DNA of 52,003 bases. Origin: Candidatus Omnitrophota bacterium. GTDB lineage: Bacteria > Ratteibacteria > UBA8468 > B48-G9 > JAFGKM01. This document shows positions 8,084-16,131 of this stretch, in pieces (the first letter of the stretch is position 1; every line of letters starts with the position of its first letter). Below the pieces are notes generated by a model that was not told the origin of the DNA, made no database searches, and saw only the letters and a list, made by a program, of their open reading frames with translations. The translations under genes and the position numbers were made by a program. Where the stretch lies: assembly GCA_023819545.1 (NCBI GenBank), contig JAMWCA010000001.1, forward strand, positions 1 through 52,003, read 5' to 3'.

Positions 8084-9435
8084 TTTAAATCCAAAAGAAA
8101 GTCCTTTAACTCTTTATAACTATTTTCAAGAATAGTATATTTTTCTTTTTTAGAAATCAAATTTTTTAAATCTTTAGGTATTTCAGGTTCAAATCCAAGT
8201 ATTTTTTCTATTACTTCAGGGAACTTTCCAGGATGAGCAGTTTCAATAGAAATCACAGGGTAATTTAAATTTGCTTTTTCATATGCACAAATTCCAACAG
8301 CACCGTGTGGATCAAGTAAAGTTTTATATTTTAGGTAATATTTTTTAATTGTTTCAGCAACTTCTTCATCTGTAATAGAAAATGAAATAAAATCATTTTT
8401 CAAACTTTCCATGTCTGGTTTTTCTTTTAAAATTCCATATTTTATAATTTTACCATCTTTATTTCTTTCATCATAAATCCATCCACCGTATAGATCAATT
8501 AACCGAGCAAGATTGCTTGGATGTCCAACATTCATTGCATTTGAAATACATTTTTTTGGAGGAATTATAGGATTATAGATACCAGTTTTTAAAAAATTCG
8601 GGAATTCGTCATTTTCATTCACAGCAACTATAAATTTTTCAACAGGTAATCCCATCTTTTTAGCAATAACTCCTCCCATTAAATTTCCAAAATTTCCAGA
8701 TGGAACAGAAAAACAAACTTTTTCATAATTCAACCTTGAAAAAGCATAAAAATAATAGGTGCTTTGTGGTAGTAATCTTGCTATATTTATTGAATTTGCT
8801 GAAGTTAAGTTTTTCAAATCAGGGTCATTAAAAGCGATTTTAACCAAATTCTGACAATCGTCAAATTTACCTTTTAAGGCAATAGATATTATATTTTCCC
8901 CAAGTGTTGTCATTTGCTTTCTTTGTATTTCTGTTATTTCATCTTTTGGGAAAATAACAACAACTTTTATATTTTCTTTTTCATAAAAAGCATTTGCTAT
9001 CGCTCCACCAGTATCTCCTGAGGTTGCAACAAGAACTGTTAACTTTAAATTATCCTGTTTTGCATAATATTCCATAATCCCTGCCATAAATCTTGCTGCA
9101 AAATCTTTGAAAGAAAAAGTTGGACCTCTGTCTAAATATAGTAAATATAAATTTCCTTCAATTTTTGCTAAAGGAACTTCAAAATTATAAGAATTTTTAA
9201 CAATTTTAAAGAGGTCTTCTGGGTTTATATCATCTTTAAGAAATTTAGATAGGACAGTAAAGGCAATTTCGTAATATTGTTTATTTTTAAATGAATCTAT
9301 TTCATCTTTTTTTATTGAGGGTATTTCTAAAGGTATAAAAAGCCCATAATCAGAAGGTTGTCCTTTTAAAACCGCTTCTTTAAAAGTTACTAAATCCGAT
9401 TTTCTATTTGTACTTCTATATAAAATTTTTTCCAT
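8080..9435 (-). CDS. thrC: Threonine synthase
   Basis: PLP enzyme converting O-phospho-L-homoserine to threonine in the cytosol. The 451 residues fit the long form. The N-terminal RSTNRKSDLVTFKEAVLKG and DYGLFIP are characteristic. The PLP lysine is Lys110 in GPTFSFKDFAARF, followed by ATSGDTGGAIANAFY and SANSINIARLLPQSTYY. It is the first gene of a long minus-strand operon continuing into the ApgM-type gene and the Trk genes. A TTGACT/TAAATT promoter lies just upstream. Confidence 0.95.
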   Translation of the reverse strand: MEKILYRSTNRKSDLVTFKEAVLKGQPSDYGLFIPLEIPSIKKDEIDSFKNKQYYEIAFTVLSKFLKDDINPEDLFKIVKNSYNFEVPLAKIEGNLYLLYLDRGPTFSFKDFAARFMAGIMEYYAKQDNLKLTVLVATSGDTGGAIANAFYEKENIKVVVIFPKDEITEIQRKQMTTLGENIISIALKGKFDDCQNLVKIAFNDPDLKNLTSANSINIARLLPQSTYYFYAFSRLNYEKVCFSVPSGNFGNLMGGVIAKKMGLPVEKFIVAVNENDEFPNFLKTGIYNPIIPPKKCISNAMNVGHPSNLARLIDLYGGWIYDERNKDGKIIKYGILKEKPDMESLKNDFISFSITDEEVAETIKKYYLKYKTLLDPHGAVGICAYEKANLNYPVISIETAHPGKFPEVIEKILGFEPEIPKDLKNLISKKEKYTILENSYKELKDFLLDLK

Positions 9436-9444
9436 GTTTTATTA

Positions 9445-9473
9445 AATTTACCCTTTATCTTTTAAAAAGTCAA
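9445..9473 (-). promoter_or_regulatory. Probable promoter of the thrC-trk operon
   Basis: On the minus strand TTGACT (9468-9473) and TAAATT (9445-9450) are spaced by 17 bases. The -10 ends 9 bases before the thrC ATG, leaving a leader of only about 2-3 bases; no Shine-Dalgarno sequence fits. This is moderate evidence because AT-rich DNA gives -10-like strings often. Confidence 0.4.
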
Positions 9474-9578
9474 CAATAATCCCTCTTGAACCAAATCTAT
9501 TTATAAAAATGCTTTTTACCTTTTTAATTTCAACCTCTCACCCTATAGGTAAGATCTGGAGAATTTTTTGATAAGAAA
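9474..9578. other. Intergenic stretch without a recognised gene
   Basis: Between the thrC and tRNA-Leu promoters. It holds a short GC-richer patch near 9530-9562 with the palindrome CCTATAGG (9542-9549). On the minus strand an open stretch of about 30 codons without a usual start codon ends in FINRFGSRGIIVDFLKDKG. I cannot assign either; the latter may be a gene remnant. Confidence 0.3.
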
Positions 9579-9606
9579 TTGATTTTTAAATAATTTTAAG
9601 TATAAT
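9579..9606 (+). promoter_or_regulatory. Promoter of tRNA-Leu/HU
   Basis: TTGATT (9579-9584) and a perfect TATAAT (9601-9606) with a 16-base spacer. The tRNA 5' end is at 9616, so the leader is a few bases at most. The HU gene follows 18 bases after the tRNA and may share this promoter. Confidence 0.65.
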
Positions 9607-9615
9607 AAAATAAAA

Positions 9616-9701
9616 GCCGGAGTGGTGGAATTGGCAGACGCGCCGGACTCAAAATCCGGTGGAGCTCAAACTCCGTGAGGGTTCAAATCCCTCCTCCGGC
9701 A
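9616..9701 (+). tRNA. tRNA-Leu (CAA)
   Basis: An 86-base class II tRNA: acceptor GCCGGAG/CTCCGGC, D arm with GGTGGAATTGGC, anticodon stem CCGGA/TCCGG around loop CTCAAAA with anticodon CAA, a long variable arm (GGAG...CTCC), and T arm GAGGG-TTCAAAT-CCCTC. Discriminator A; no CCA encoded. Confidence 0.95.
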
Positions 9702-9719
9702 ATTTTTCAAGGATTTAAT

Positions 9720-9986
9720 ATGATAAAAAAAGATATAGTAGAAAAAATTTCAGAAGAAACAGGTTTAAATAAAACAATTGTTAAAACTGTTGTTGAAGAG
9801 TTTTTAAATCTATTGAGAAAATCTCTTGAAAATAAGGAAAGAGTTGAACTAAGAGGTTTTGGAGTTTTTTATTTTAAGGAGATGAAATCTAAAAAGGCAA
9901 GAAATTTAAAGACAGGGGAAGAAATTATTATTCCAGAGAGAATGAAAATATACTTTAAACCATCAAAGATAATTATAAAGAAATAG
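9720..9986 (+). CDS. HU/IHF-family DNA-binding protein
   Basis: An 88-residue nucleoid protein that bends and compacts DNA. It starts MIKKDIVEKISEETGL with helices 1-2, then ERVELRGFGVFYFKE and the arm region with KKARNLKTGEEIIIPE (the usual GRNP is AGNL-like here), ending in FKPSKIIIK. The start is ATG at 9720, behind AAGGAT. An in-frame ATG at 9675 lies inside the tRNA and gives a spurious leader, so it was rejected. HU versus IHF cannot be decided. Its TAG and the TAG of the convergent downstream gene are 2 bases apart. Confidence 0.93.
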   Translation: MIKKDIVEKISEETGLNKTIVKTVVEEFLNLLRKSLENKERVELRGFGVFYFKEMKSKKARNLKTGEEIIIPERMKIYFKPSKIIIKK

Positions 9987-9988
9987 AA

Positions 9989-11836
9989 CTATTTTTCCTT
10001 TATATTTAAAATTATAGGAAGTTTATCAAGATAAGAGATTTTTTTATAAAATTCTTTAAACTCTTGGTATTCATTTGGGTTTATTTCTAACTTATTTATT
10101 TCCAAAATCCTTGTGCATTTTAATCCAGAATCTATTTTCTGAAAATCTAAATAGAATTTCCCAAAATTTTGTTCTATATTTATAGAATTAGGTAATGCTT
10201 CTATTTCGGTCTTTTCTGGAAGTTTATAATTCACTATTTCTTCCTTTCTATAAATTAAATTTAATCTTAGAGGATATTTCCTTTCATCAAGAGAAACAAT
10301 TGATAAATCTGTTAATTTATCTAATAAAATTGGTTGAAAAATAATTTTATTTCCAACTTTTATTCCATAATTATTTGTTAAAAACTTATATTTTTCTATC
10401 AGTTGATTTTCTAATGATTCAAGTCCTTCTAATTCTAAATAGATCAACCTTGTCCTAGGAAGAATTGAATTTAATTCTTTGACTAATTGTCTTTCTCTTT
10501 CAACTTGTTTTAAATATCTAAATGAATTTCTTAAACTCGCTTCAAAAATTCCACAAGGCAAAATTTTAACCTCTGCTGTTAAGTTACCATCTTCATCTAT
10601 AATTGCATCAACTATCCTTTTTCTTAAATTTCTTTCTGGTTTTGAAATAGATATTTCTCTTAATTCTGGAGTTTCACTGCATATAAGGGAATATTTACCT
10701 TGTAAATAATTGGGTATATCAGGATATCTCATAACTTCTAAAGTTGGATCAAGAAATATATATGAATTATCTTTTAAAACAGCAATTATAGCATGGTTAA
10801 ATTGTCCTGGGAAAGGAATTTCTTTTTCAACTTTTCTTTCTGTATTTACAAGTGTTATAAATGATTTAATTCCTACAACTTCAAGCATTTTTCTAAGTAA
10901 ATTTGCTTTATCTTTGCAGTCACCATATTTTGCTTTTAATACCTCCTCAGGACTATGTGGTTTATATCCATGTATTCCCATTTCAAGTCCAACATATCTA
11001 ATATTTGAACATACATAGTTATAAATTGAAATAATTTTCTCTTCCTCTGTTTTTCTATCTTTGACAATTTGTTCAACAAATTTTTCAACTTCTTTTTCTT
11101 TATTTTTATCTTCTCTTATTAATTCAAAAAACCATTTTCCAATTTCTTCCCACGACGAAAATGTAGAGACATAAACTTTTGGGACAATTTCACTTAAAGG
11201 TGGCATTAAAATTTCTTCAATAATGGAAGGAACATTTTTCTTTTCCCATATATAAGTTATATAATCAAAACTTTCCTTTTTTTCTAATAATTTTATATCT
11301 TTTTCATATATTTGAAGTTTAATTTTTTTGGGAATTTTTAATTCATATCTGGAAAGAGCAAATTCTTCTGTTGATTGAAAATAAAAACCATCCCAAAAAT
11401 GTTTTTCTATTAAAGGTTTAAAAGTATAAATTATATATTTGTATTCAATGATACAGCCAATTTCAACTCCTGGAAAATTTATGCTCATTACTTTATAACC
11501 TGGGTAAAGAGAAGAATATTCTGTAAACTCTGCTGGAGTAACGATTTTTATGTCGTCAGGTTTTATTTTTATTTTCTTCCCGTTAGGCAATAATGTTTGT
11601 CCTTCAATAAATTTAATTTTTTCTCTTTCTGAATTAAAAGGAATTTGTAAATGACTAAATTTTTTCCCTTTTTCATTTCCGATTTTAATCTTTTGATGTA
11701 TAAATGTTTCTTTTGTATAATTTGGATTAACTTTGACATATGCAAAATCAATTAAATAAATATTTTCACTACAATATAGAAAAAAACAAAAAAAATAGAA
11801 AAAGAAAAAATTTATTAATTTTTGTTTATACATCAT
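9989..11836 (-). CDS. Exported DUF3857/transglutaminase-like protein
   Basis: A 615-residue protein. Residues 1-22 form a phenylalanine-rich signal or anchor segment ending near a Cys (FFLYCSEN), so lipoprotein processing is possible. DUF3857 spans about 40-220, and a transglutaminase-like domain about 230-370 has the full triad: Cys307 (YGDCKDKA), His348 (FNHAI) and Asp363 (FLDPTLE). The last 240 residues are beta-rich and typical of these proteins. Substrates are unknown; a cell-envelope protease or amidase is the usual guess. It is 6 bases downstream of a small membrane gene on the same strand. Confidence 0.85.
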   Translation of the reverse strand: MMYKQKLINFFFFYFFCFFLYCSENIYLIDFAYVKVNPNYTKETFIHQKIKIGNEKGKKFSHLQIPFNSEREKIKFIEGQTLLPNGKKIKIKPDDIKIVTPAEFTEYSSLYPGYKVMSINFPGVEIGCIIEYKYIIYTFKPLIEKHFWDGFYFQSTEEFALSRYELKIPKKIKLQIYEKDIKLLEKKESFDYITYIWEKKNVPSIIEEILMPPLSEIVPKVYVSTFSSWEEIGKWFFELIREDKNKEKEVEKFVEQIVKDRKTEEEKIISIYNYVCSNIRYVGLEMGIHGYKPHSPEEVLKAKYGDCKDKANLLRKMLEVVGIKSFITLVNTERKVEKEIPFPGQFNHAIIAVLKDNSYIFLDPTLEVMRYPDIPNYLQGKYSLICSETPELREISISKPERNLRKRIVDAIIDEDGNLTAEVKILPCGIFEASLRNSFRYLKQVERERQLVKELNSILPRTRLIYLELEGLESLENQLIEKYKFLTNNYGIKVGNKIIFQPILLDKLTDLSIVSLDERKYPLRLNLIYRKEEIVNYKLPEKTEIEALPNSINIEQNFGKFYLDFQKIDSGLKCTRILEINKLEINPNEYQEFKEFYKKISYLDKLPIILNIKEK

Positions 11837-11842
11837 TTAAAA

Positions 11843-12127
11843 TTAATTTTCTGGTAAATTTGTTTCTGGTATTGTAGTTTCAGGTATAGGTCTATATAAG
11901 TATAAGTAGTAATTAAGTTTGTTTACTGAATCTCCACCTTTTTTTCTTTGCCATAAACCGACTACATAGTAATAATAGACACCTAATCCAAAAAGTATTA
12001 AAGAAAGGATAAATATTATAATTCCTTTTTTCTTATTGATCTCATCAACCATCATAGATAAGAAAAATCCTAAAAAACTAATTCCAACTATTACAAGCGC
12101 CAACATATATCCAACTTCAAATTCCAT
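11843..12127 (-). CDS. Small two-helix membrane protein, unknown
   Basis: A 94-residue protein with two hydrophobic segments (about 6-27 and 35-56) separated by a short charged loop (VDEINKKKG). A hydrophilic tail follows, rich in Tyr and ending in repeated Pro-Glu-Thr motifs (PETTIPETN). The start is preceded by GGAGG a few bases upstream. It sits between tsf and the DUF3857 gene. I recognise no family. The repeated PET motif and small size suggest a loosely conserved envelope protein. Confidence 0.6.
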   Translation of the reverse strand: MEFEVGYMLALVIVGISFLGFFLSMMVDEINKKKGIIIFILSLILFGLGVYYYYVVGLWQRKKGGDSVNKLNYYLYLYRPIPETTIPETNLPEN

Positions 12128-12152
12128 ATTTACCTCCTCTTATTTTTTTATT

Positions 12153-12740
12153 TTACTCTCCAATTTCAAATCTTACAAATCTTTTAACTTTTATATTTTC
12201 ACCTAATTTTGCAATTTTTGATTTTATATATTCTTCTATTGTCATTCCTTCATCTTTTATAAATTGCTGTTTTAAAAGAACATTTTCTTTATAAAAATCT
12301 TGTAATTTCCCCTCAATTATCTTAGTAATCACAGATTCAGGTTTGTCTTTAAATTGTTCCTTTATTTCGTCTTTTTTCTTATTTAAAATATCCTCGGGTA
12401 TAGAATTAATATCTATCCATTTTGGTTTCATTGCAGCAATTTGAAGGCATAGATTTTTTACAAGTTCTTTAAATTCGCTATTTCTTGCAACAAAATCAGA
12501 TTCACAATTTACTTCAATTAAAACTCCAACTTTTCCATTTGTATGGACATAACAACCAATTAAACCTTCTCTTGCTTCTTTATTTGTTTTTTTCTCTGAA
12601 ATTTCAATTCCTCTTTTTTTAAGTATTTCAAGTGCTTTTTCAAAATCTCCATCTGCTTCTTCAATCGCTTTTTTACATTCCATTATACTTAATCCTGTCT
12701 TTTCTCTTAAATTTTTAATTTTTTCTGCATCTATTTTCAT
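12153..12740 (-). CDS. tsf: Elongation factor Ts
   Basis: Guanine-nucleotide exchange factor for EF-Tu. The N-terminal UBA-like domain (KNLREKTGLSIMECKKAIEEADGD) and the core motif VNCESDFVARNSEFKEL identify it. At 195 residues it is the short form seen in many lineages (E. coli has 283), lacking most of the second core subdomain. It overlaps rpsB by 4 bases, the classic rpsB-tsf pair. Confidence 0.95.
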   Translation of the reverse strand: MKIDAEKIKNLREKTGLSIMECKKAIEEADGDFEKALEILKKRGIEISEKKTNKEAREGLIGCYVHTNGKVGVLIEVNCESDFVARNSEFKELVKNLCLQIAAMKPKWIDINSIPEDILNKKKDEIKEQFKDKPESVITKIIEGKLQDFYKENVLLKQQFIKDEGMTIEEYIKSKIAKLGENIKVKRFVRFEIGE

Positions 12741-13486
12741 TTTTTCTCCTTTTCTTCTGTAATATTTTCAACTATCTCTTGTTTTGTTGTGTTTTGAATA
12801 TATCCTGCTTCTTGTAATCCTTCTATGATATATTCTGCAAGTTTTTGTAGAACTGTTTGAATTGACTTTAATCCGTCATCGTTTGCAGGAATTGGATAAT
12901 CAACAATTTCAGGATTTCCATTTGTGTCAACTATACCAACAATCGGGATATTCATTTTTTTGCATTCTTTAATTGCATTAATTTCTCTTTTTACATCAAC
13001 AATAATAGTTGCGGAAGGATAATCAGTCATATCTCTAATTCCTTCAAATTTCTTTTTTAAATCTTCTTTTTCTTTTTGTAATAACTGGATTTCTTTTTTT
13101 GTATAAAGATTTATTTTCCCAGAAGATTCAAGTTTTTCTATCTCTTCCAATCTTTCTATCCTTTTTCTAATTTCTTTAAAATTTGTTAAAGTCCCACCAA
13201 CCCATCTATAATTTACATAAGGCATTTTACATTTTTCTGCAGCCTCCTTTACCACTGTCTGTGCTTGTTTCTTTGTTCCAACAAACAAAATCTTTTTATT
13301 TTGTTGAGCAATTTTTTTTAGAAATTCACCACTTTCTATAATTTTTTCTATTGTTTTTTCAATATCAATTATATAAATTCCTTGTCTTTTTCCATAAAGA
13401 TATGGTCTAATTCTTGGGTCAAACTGTCTTGTTGGATGTCCAAAATAAACACCTGATTCAAGTAGTTCTTTTATTGTTATTTCCAT
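12737..13486 (-). CDS. rpsB: 30S ribosomal protein S2
   Basis: A 249-residue protein with GVYFGHPTRQFDPRIRPYLYGKRQGIYIIDIEKT at its start (adjoining motifs, not one run needed), FVGTKKQAQ, YRWVGGTLTNF and the late PIPANDDGLKSIQ, all diagnostic. GHPTR replaces the more usual GHxxR(R/K)W. Good AGGAGA ribosome binding site and a strong promoter upstream. First gene of rpsB-tsf. Confidence 0.95.
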   Translation of the reverse strand: MEITIKELLESGVYFGHPTRQFDPRIRPYLYGKRQGIYIIDIEKTIEKIIESGEFLKKIAQQNKKILFVGTKKQAQTVVKEAAEKCKMPYVNYRWVGGTLTNFKEIRKRIERLEEIEKLESSGKINLYTKKEIQLLQKEKEDLKKKFEGIRDMTDYPSATIIVDVKREINAIKECKKMNIPIVGIVDTNGNPEIVDYPIPANDDGLKSIQTVLQKLAEYIIEGLQEAGYIQNTTKQEIVENITEEKEKK

Positions 13487-13515
13487 TTTTCTCCTTTCCT
13501 AAATTTAAAAAAATT

Positions 13516-13543
13516 ATTATAATTTTTTTTTGAAAATTGTCAA
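13516..13543 (-). promoter_or_regulatory. Promoter of rpsB-tsf
   Basis: A consensus sigma-70 promoter on the minus strand: TTGACA (13538-13543), 16-base spacer, TATAAT (13516-13521). Predicted start near 13509 gives a leader of about 23 bases containing AGGAGA before the rpsB ATG. Confidence 0.75.
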
Positions 13544-13630
13544 ATCAAACGTTTTGTTATATACTAATCAAAGACAAATTCTCTTTTAATATTAAAAATT
13601 ATATTACAAAAATTAAAAAAGGAAAAGAAA

Positions 13631-14083
13631 ATGAAAAAAGTAAAAGATTATATGGAAAAAGACATTGCCATTGTAAATAAAAAAACAATTTTAAGTGAAA
13701 TTCTAAAAATTTTCTCTAATTCTTACTATAATATTATACCTGTTGTTGATGAAAATGAGATTATTTGTGGGATTGTAAGTATTGAAGATATACTTGAAAA
13801 TTTAATTTTATCTAAAAAAGAAGTTGAATTACTTGAAAAATTTCCCTTTTTTGTTGATGCTTTTTCAGAAATAATTGGGACTGTTGAGTGTGTAAGTTCT
13901 CTTCTTATCGCAGAAGATGTAATGAATAAGGAAGTAATAAAAATTGATGAAAACAGTTCTGTTTTGAAAGCATTGGTTCTTATGAGAAAATATAATATAA
14001 ATTGTCTTGTTGTTGTTGATGAAAAAGGGCACCCCACAGGTTTTATTAGAAGGAATAACATTTTAAAAGCACTTGGATGTTAG
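13631..14083 (+). CDS. CBS-domain pair protein
   Basis: A 150-residue protein made of two CBS motifs: about 3-60 (VKDYMEKDIAIVNKKT...IIPVVDENEIICGIVSIEDIL) and about 93-148 (AEDVMNKEVIKIDENSS...CLVVVDEKGHPTGFIRRNNIL). CBS pairs bind adenine nucleotides and usually regulate a partner enzyme or transporter. The following transporter gene starts one base after its stop, which makes that transporter the most likely partner. AAAAGGAAAAG precedes the ATG. Function otherwise unassigned. Confidence 0.85.
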   Translation: MKKVKDYMEKDIAIVNKKTILSEILKIFSNSYYNIIPVVDENEIICGIVSIEDILENLILSKKEVELLEKFPFFVDAFSEIIGTVECVSSLLIAEDVMNKEVIKIDENSSVLKALVLMRKYNINCLVVVDEKGHPTGFIRRNNILKALGC

Positions 14084-14084
14084 A

Positions 14085-15389
14085 ATGGATAATAGGGCAA
14101 TAATAAGTTTAATAATTTTTGTATCTACATATTTTCTTATAGCAATTGAAAAAACACCTAAAGTATATGTTTCTATTGCAGGTGTGCTTCTTTTGGTCTT
14201 ATTTAAAATTTTTGATTTTAAAGAAATTCATAATTTTGTTGATTGGGACACAATTTCTTTCTTATTTGGCATTTTTTTAGTTGTTAAAATTATTGAAATT
14301 TCTGGATTTTTCAACTATCTTTCTTTGAAAGTTATGAAAAAATTTAATTATGATCCCTTGAAAATCTTTTTATTCTTTCCAATATTATCATGGTTTTTAT
14401 CTGGCTTTGTTGATTCAATAACAGTTTTAACTTTTCTTACCCCATTAACATATACATTGGGAAGATTAATAAAAATGGATCCTATCCCATTGATAATTGC
14501 AGAAGTTTGTCTTGCCAATATAGGTGGTTCAGGAACTTTAATGGGAGATCCACCAAATGTAATTTTGGGTTCAATGTTTAATTTGGGATTTACAAATTTT
14601 TTTCTCCATAATTATATAATATCTTTTTTTTCTGGAATTGGTGCATTATTTGTCTTTTATTTAAAAGAGAAAAATAAACTTCTTAAAATCAAGGAAAATA
14701 TAGATAAAAAAATTTTTGAAAGAATTATTCCCGAAGAAGCAATTGAGGATATATTATTAGCAAAGTATGGAATTTTAGGTCTTTTAAGTGTAGTTTTTCT
14801 TTTAATTTTTAGGGACTTTATAAAAAAAATTTTCCCTCTAAGTATAGGAATTTGCAGTTTACTTCCTTCTTTTTTTATCCTTTTTCAAAAAGGTTCCCAT
14901 GTAAAACTCAAAAATTTATTTAGAGAGATAGACATTGAAACACTTTTATTTTTTGTTTCTCTTTTTGTTATTGTAGGTTCTCTTGAAAAAACGGAAATAA
15001 TAAAAAAAATTTCTTTCTCCTTAATAGGAAAATTTGAAAATGGTTTTGAAATGACTACTCTTTTGTTTTGGTTTTCTGCTTTAACAAGTGCTTTTATAGA
15101 TAATGTTCCAGAAGCAATGAGTATTGGATATTTAATAAAACATATCTCTCATCAAATTCCATATCACTTCACAATATTAATTTGGAGTTCAAGTTTAGGT
15201 CTTGATATGGGAGGAAATTTTACACCAATTGGAGCAAGTGCAAATGTTGTTGCTTATGGATTTTTAGAATCTCAAGGTCTAAAAATTGGATGGAAAAGAT
15301 GGATTAAATTAATGTTTTTACCAAATCTTATTGCAGTTTCTATATCTTATATTCTTGTAATCCTAAAATTTGTAATTGGTTTTTATTGA
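14085..15389 (+). CDS. ArsB/NhaD/SLC13-type ion transporter
   Basis: A 434-residue polytopic membrane protein (about 11 hydrophobic segments) of the ion transporter superfamily. GGSGTLMGDPPNVILGS in the first half and DMGGNFTPIGASANVVAYG in the second are the paired hairpin motifs of ArsB/NhaD/CitM proteins, and SAFIDNVPEAMSIG is also typical. Substrate (Na+/H+, arsenite, dicarboxylate or other anion) cannot be told. I chose ATG at 14085 over an in-frame TTG at 14073 that lies inside the CBS gene; neither has a good Shine-Dalgarno sequence. Its last 50 bases overlap the convergent UPF0280 gene. Confidence 0.88.
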   Translation: MDNRAIISLIIFVSTYFLIAIEKTPKVYVSIAGVLLLVLFKIFDFKEIHNFVDWDTISFLFGIFLVVKIIEISGFFNYLSLKVMKKFNYDPLKIFLFFPILSWFLSGFVDSITVLTFLTPLTYTLGRLIKMDPIPLIIAEVCLANIGGSGTLMGDPPNVILGSMFNLGFTNFFLHNYIISFFSGIGALFVFYLKEKNKLLKIKENIDKKIFERIIPEEAIEDILLAKYGILGLLSVVFLLIFRDFIKKIFPLSIGICSLLPSFFILFQKGSHVKLKNLFREIDIETLLFFVSLFVIVGSLEKTEIIKKISFSLIGKFENGFEMTTLLFWFSALTSAFIDNVPEAMSIGYLIKHISHQIPYHFTILIWSSSLGLDMGGNFTPIGASANVVAYGFLESQGLKIGWKRWIKLMFLPNLIAVSISYILVILKFVIGFY

Positions 15390-16131
15390 TTTTGTCATTA
15401 TTTATTAAATCTATTAATTCTATATCTCCCCACAAAAAAATTTCTTTTTCTTTTATAATTACAATTCCTTCAATAAATACAAAATTTTTTAATTCAGAAA
15501 TAATAAGTTCTTTATCAATTCTATCTTTTACTAAGTTTCCGAAATAAGTTGCTGCACCATCTGAAAAAGAGGCAGAAGAAGAAACAACAGTAACAGCATC
15601 TGCTTTCCCAAAACTGATTGAGTGACCAACTGTCCCACTTGAGGTTGCTACTCCATATGGAATTTCTCTTTTTTTTAATTTTATTCCTATTTTCATTGAA
15701 AAAGGAGACCCTCCAGCATAAATGCCAACTATAAAATTACTATTCATTTTAGCAAAAATATCTCCACCATTTTCAATAATTATCTCATCTGATAGAGAAA
15801 GAAATTTTTTTCCTATTATTTCAGATATTGCACCAGCAACAGAAGCCATTGGACCTGTTTTAGTCATAAAAGAACTCTCAGACATTAGTTTTATAATTTC
15901 TTGATCACTTTCTGCAAAGACAGGAGTAAAAGAAAGAAGAAATTCAGGATGATGTTCTATATAATCTTTTAAAATTTCTCTTTGTCTAATAACCTCTTCT
16001 TTAATTTCTTTTTTAAGATTTTTTTTTGCAATAACTAAAAGGTCTGTTTGTTCAACTTTAACTTCAAATTTATAAAAATTTCTCTTTTGGATTAAACTTC
16101 TATAAAACCTTTTTTTTATTTTTTCGTTCAT
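15340..16131 (-). CDS. UPF0280 (COG2122, ApbE-like) family protein
   Basis: A 263-residue protein. Diagnostic segments are MTKTGPMASVAGAISEIIGK, IENGGDIFAK, AGGSPFSMKIGIK, and the highly conserved ATSSGTVGHSISFGKADAVTV with DGAATYFGNLV. The fold is related to ApbE flavin transferases. COG2122 has been genetically linked, with DUF39 and NIL/ferredoxin proteins, to making homocysteine directly from sulfide in methanogens and sulfate reducers (recalled from literature, not shown here). It overlaps the upstream PP-loop gene by 4 bases. Confidence 0.88.
   Translation of the reverse strand: MNEKIKKRFYRSLIQKRNFYKFEVKVEQTDLLVIAKKNLKKEIKEEVIRQREILKDYIEHHPEFLLSFTPVFAESDQEIIKLMSESSFMTKTGPMASVAGAISEIIGKKFLSLSDEIIIENGGDIFAKMNSNFIVGIYAGGSPFSMKIGIKLKKREIPYGVATSSGTVGHSISFGKADAVTVVSSSASFSDGAATYFGNLVKDRIDKELIISELKNFVFIEGIVIIKEKEIFLWGDIELIDLINNDKINKNQLQILGLQEYKI

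Noticed and set aside
9675..9719. In-frame ATG giving HU a 15-residue extension (MRVQIPPPA...)
   Set aside because: The ATG lies inside the tRNA-Leu gene; the peptide is translated tRNA. ATG at 9720 has AAGGAT upstream and gives the normal HU length.
9981..9994. AAATAG-AA-CTATTT hairpin between the HU and DUF3857 stop codons as a bidirectional terminator
   Set aside because: Six AT-rich pairs with a 2-base loop is too weak; it arises from two facing TAG codons.
14073..14084. TTG start for the ArsB/NhaD-type transporter
   Set aside because: ATG at 14085 directly after the CBS gene stop is the simpler start; the extra four residues are not supported.
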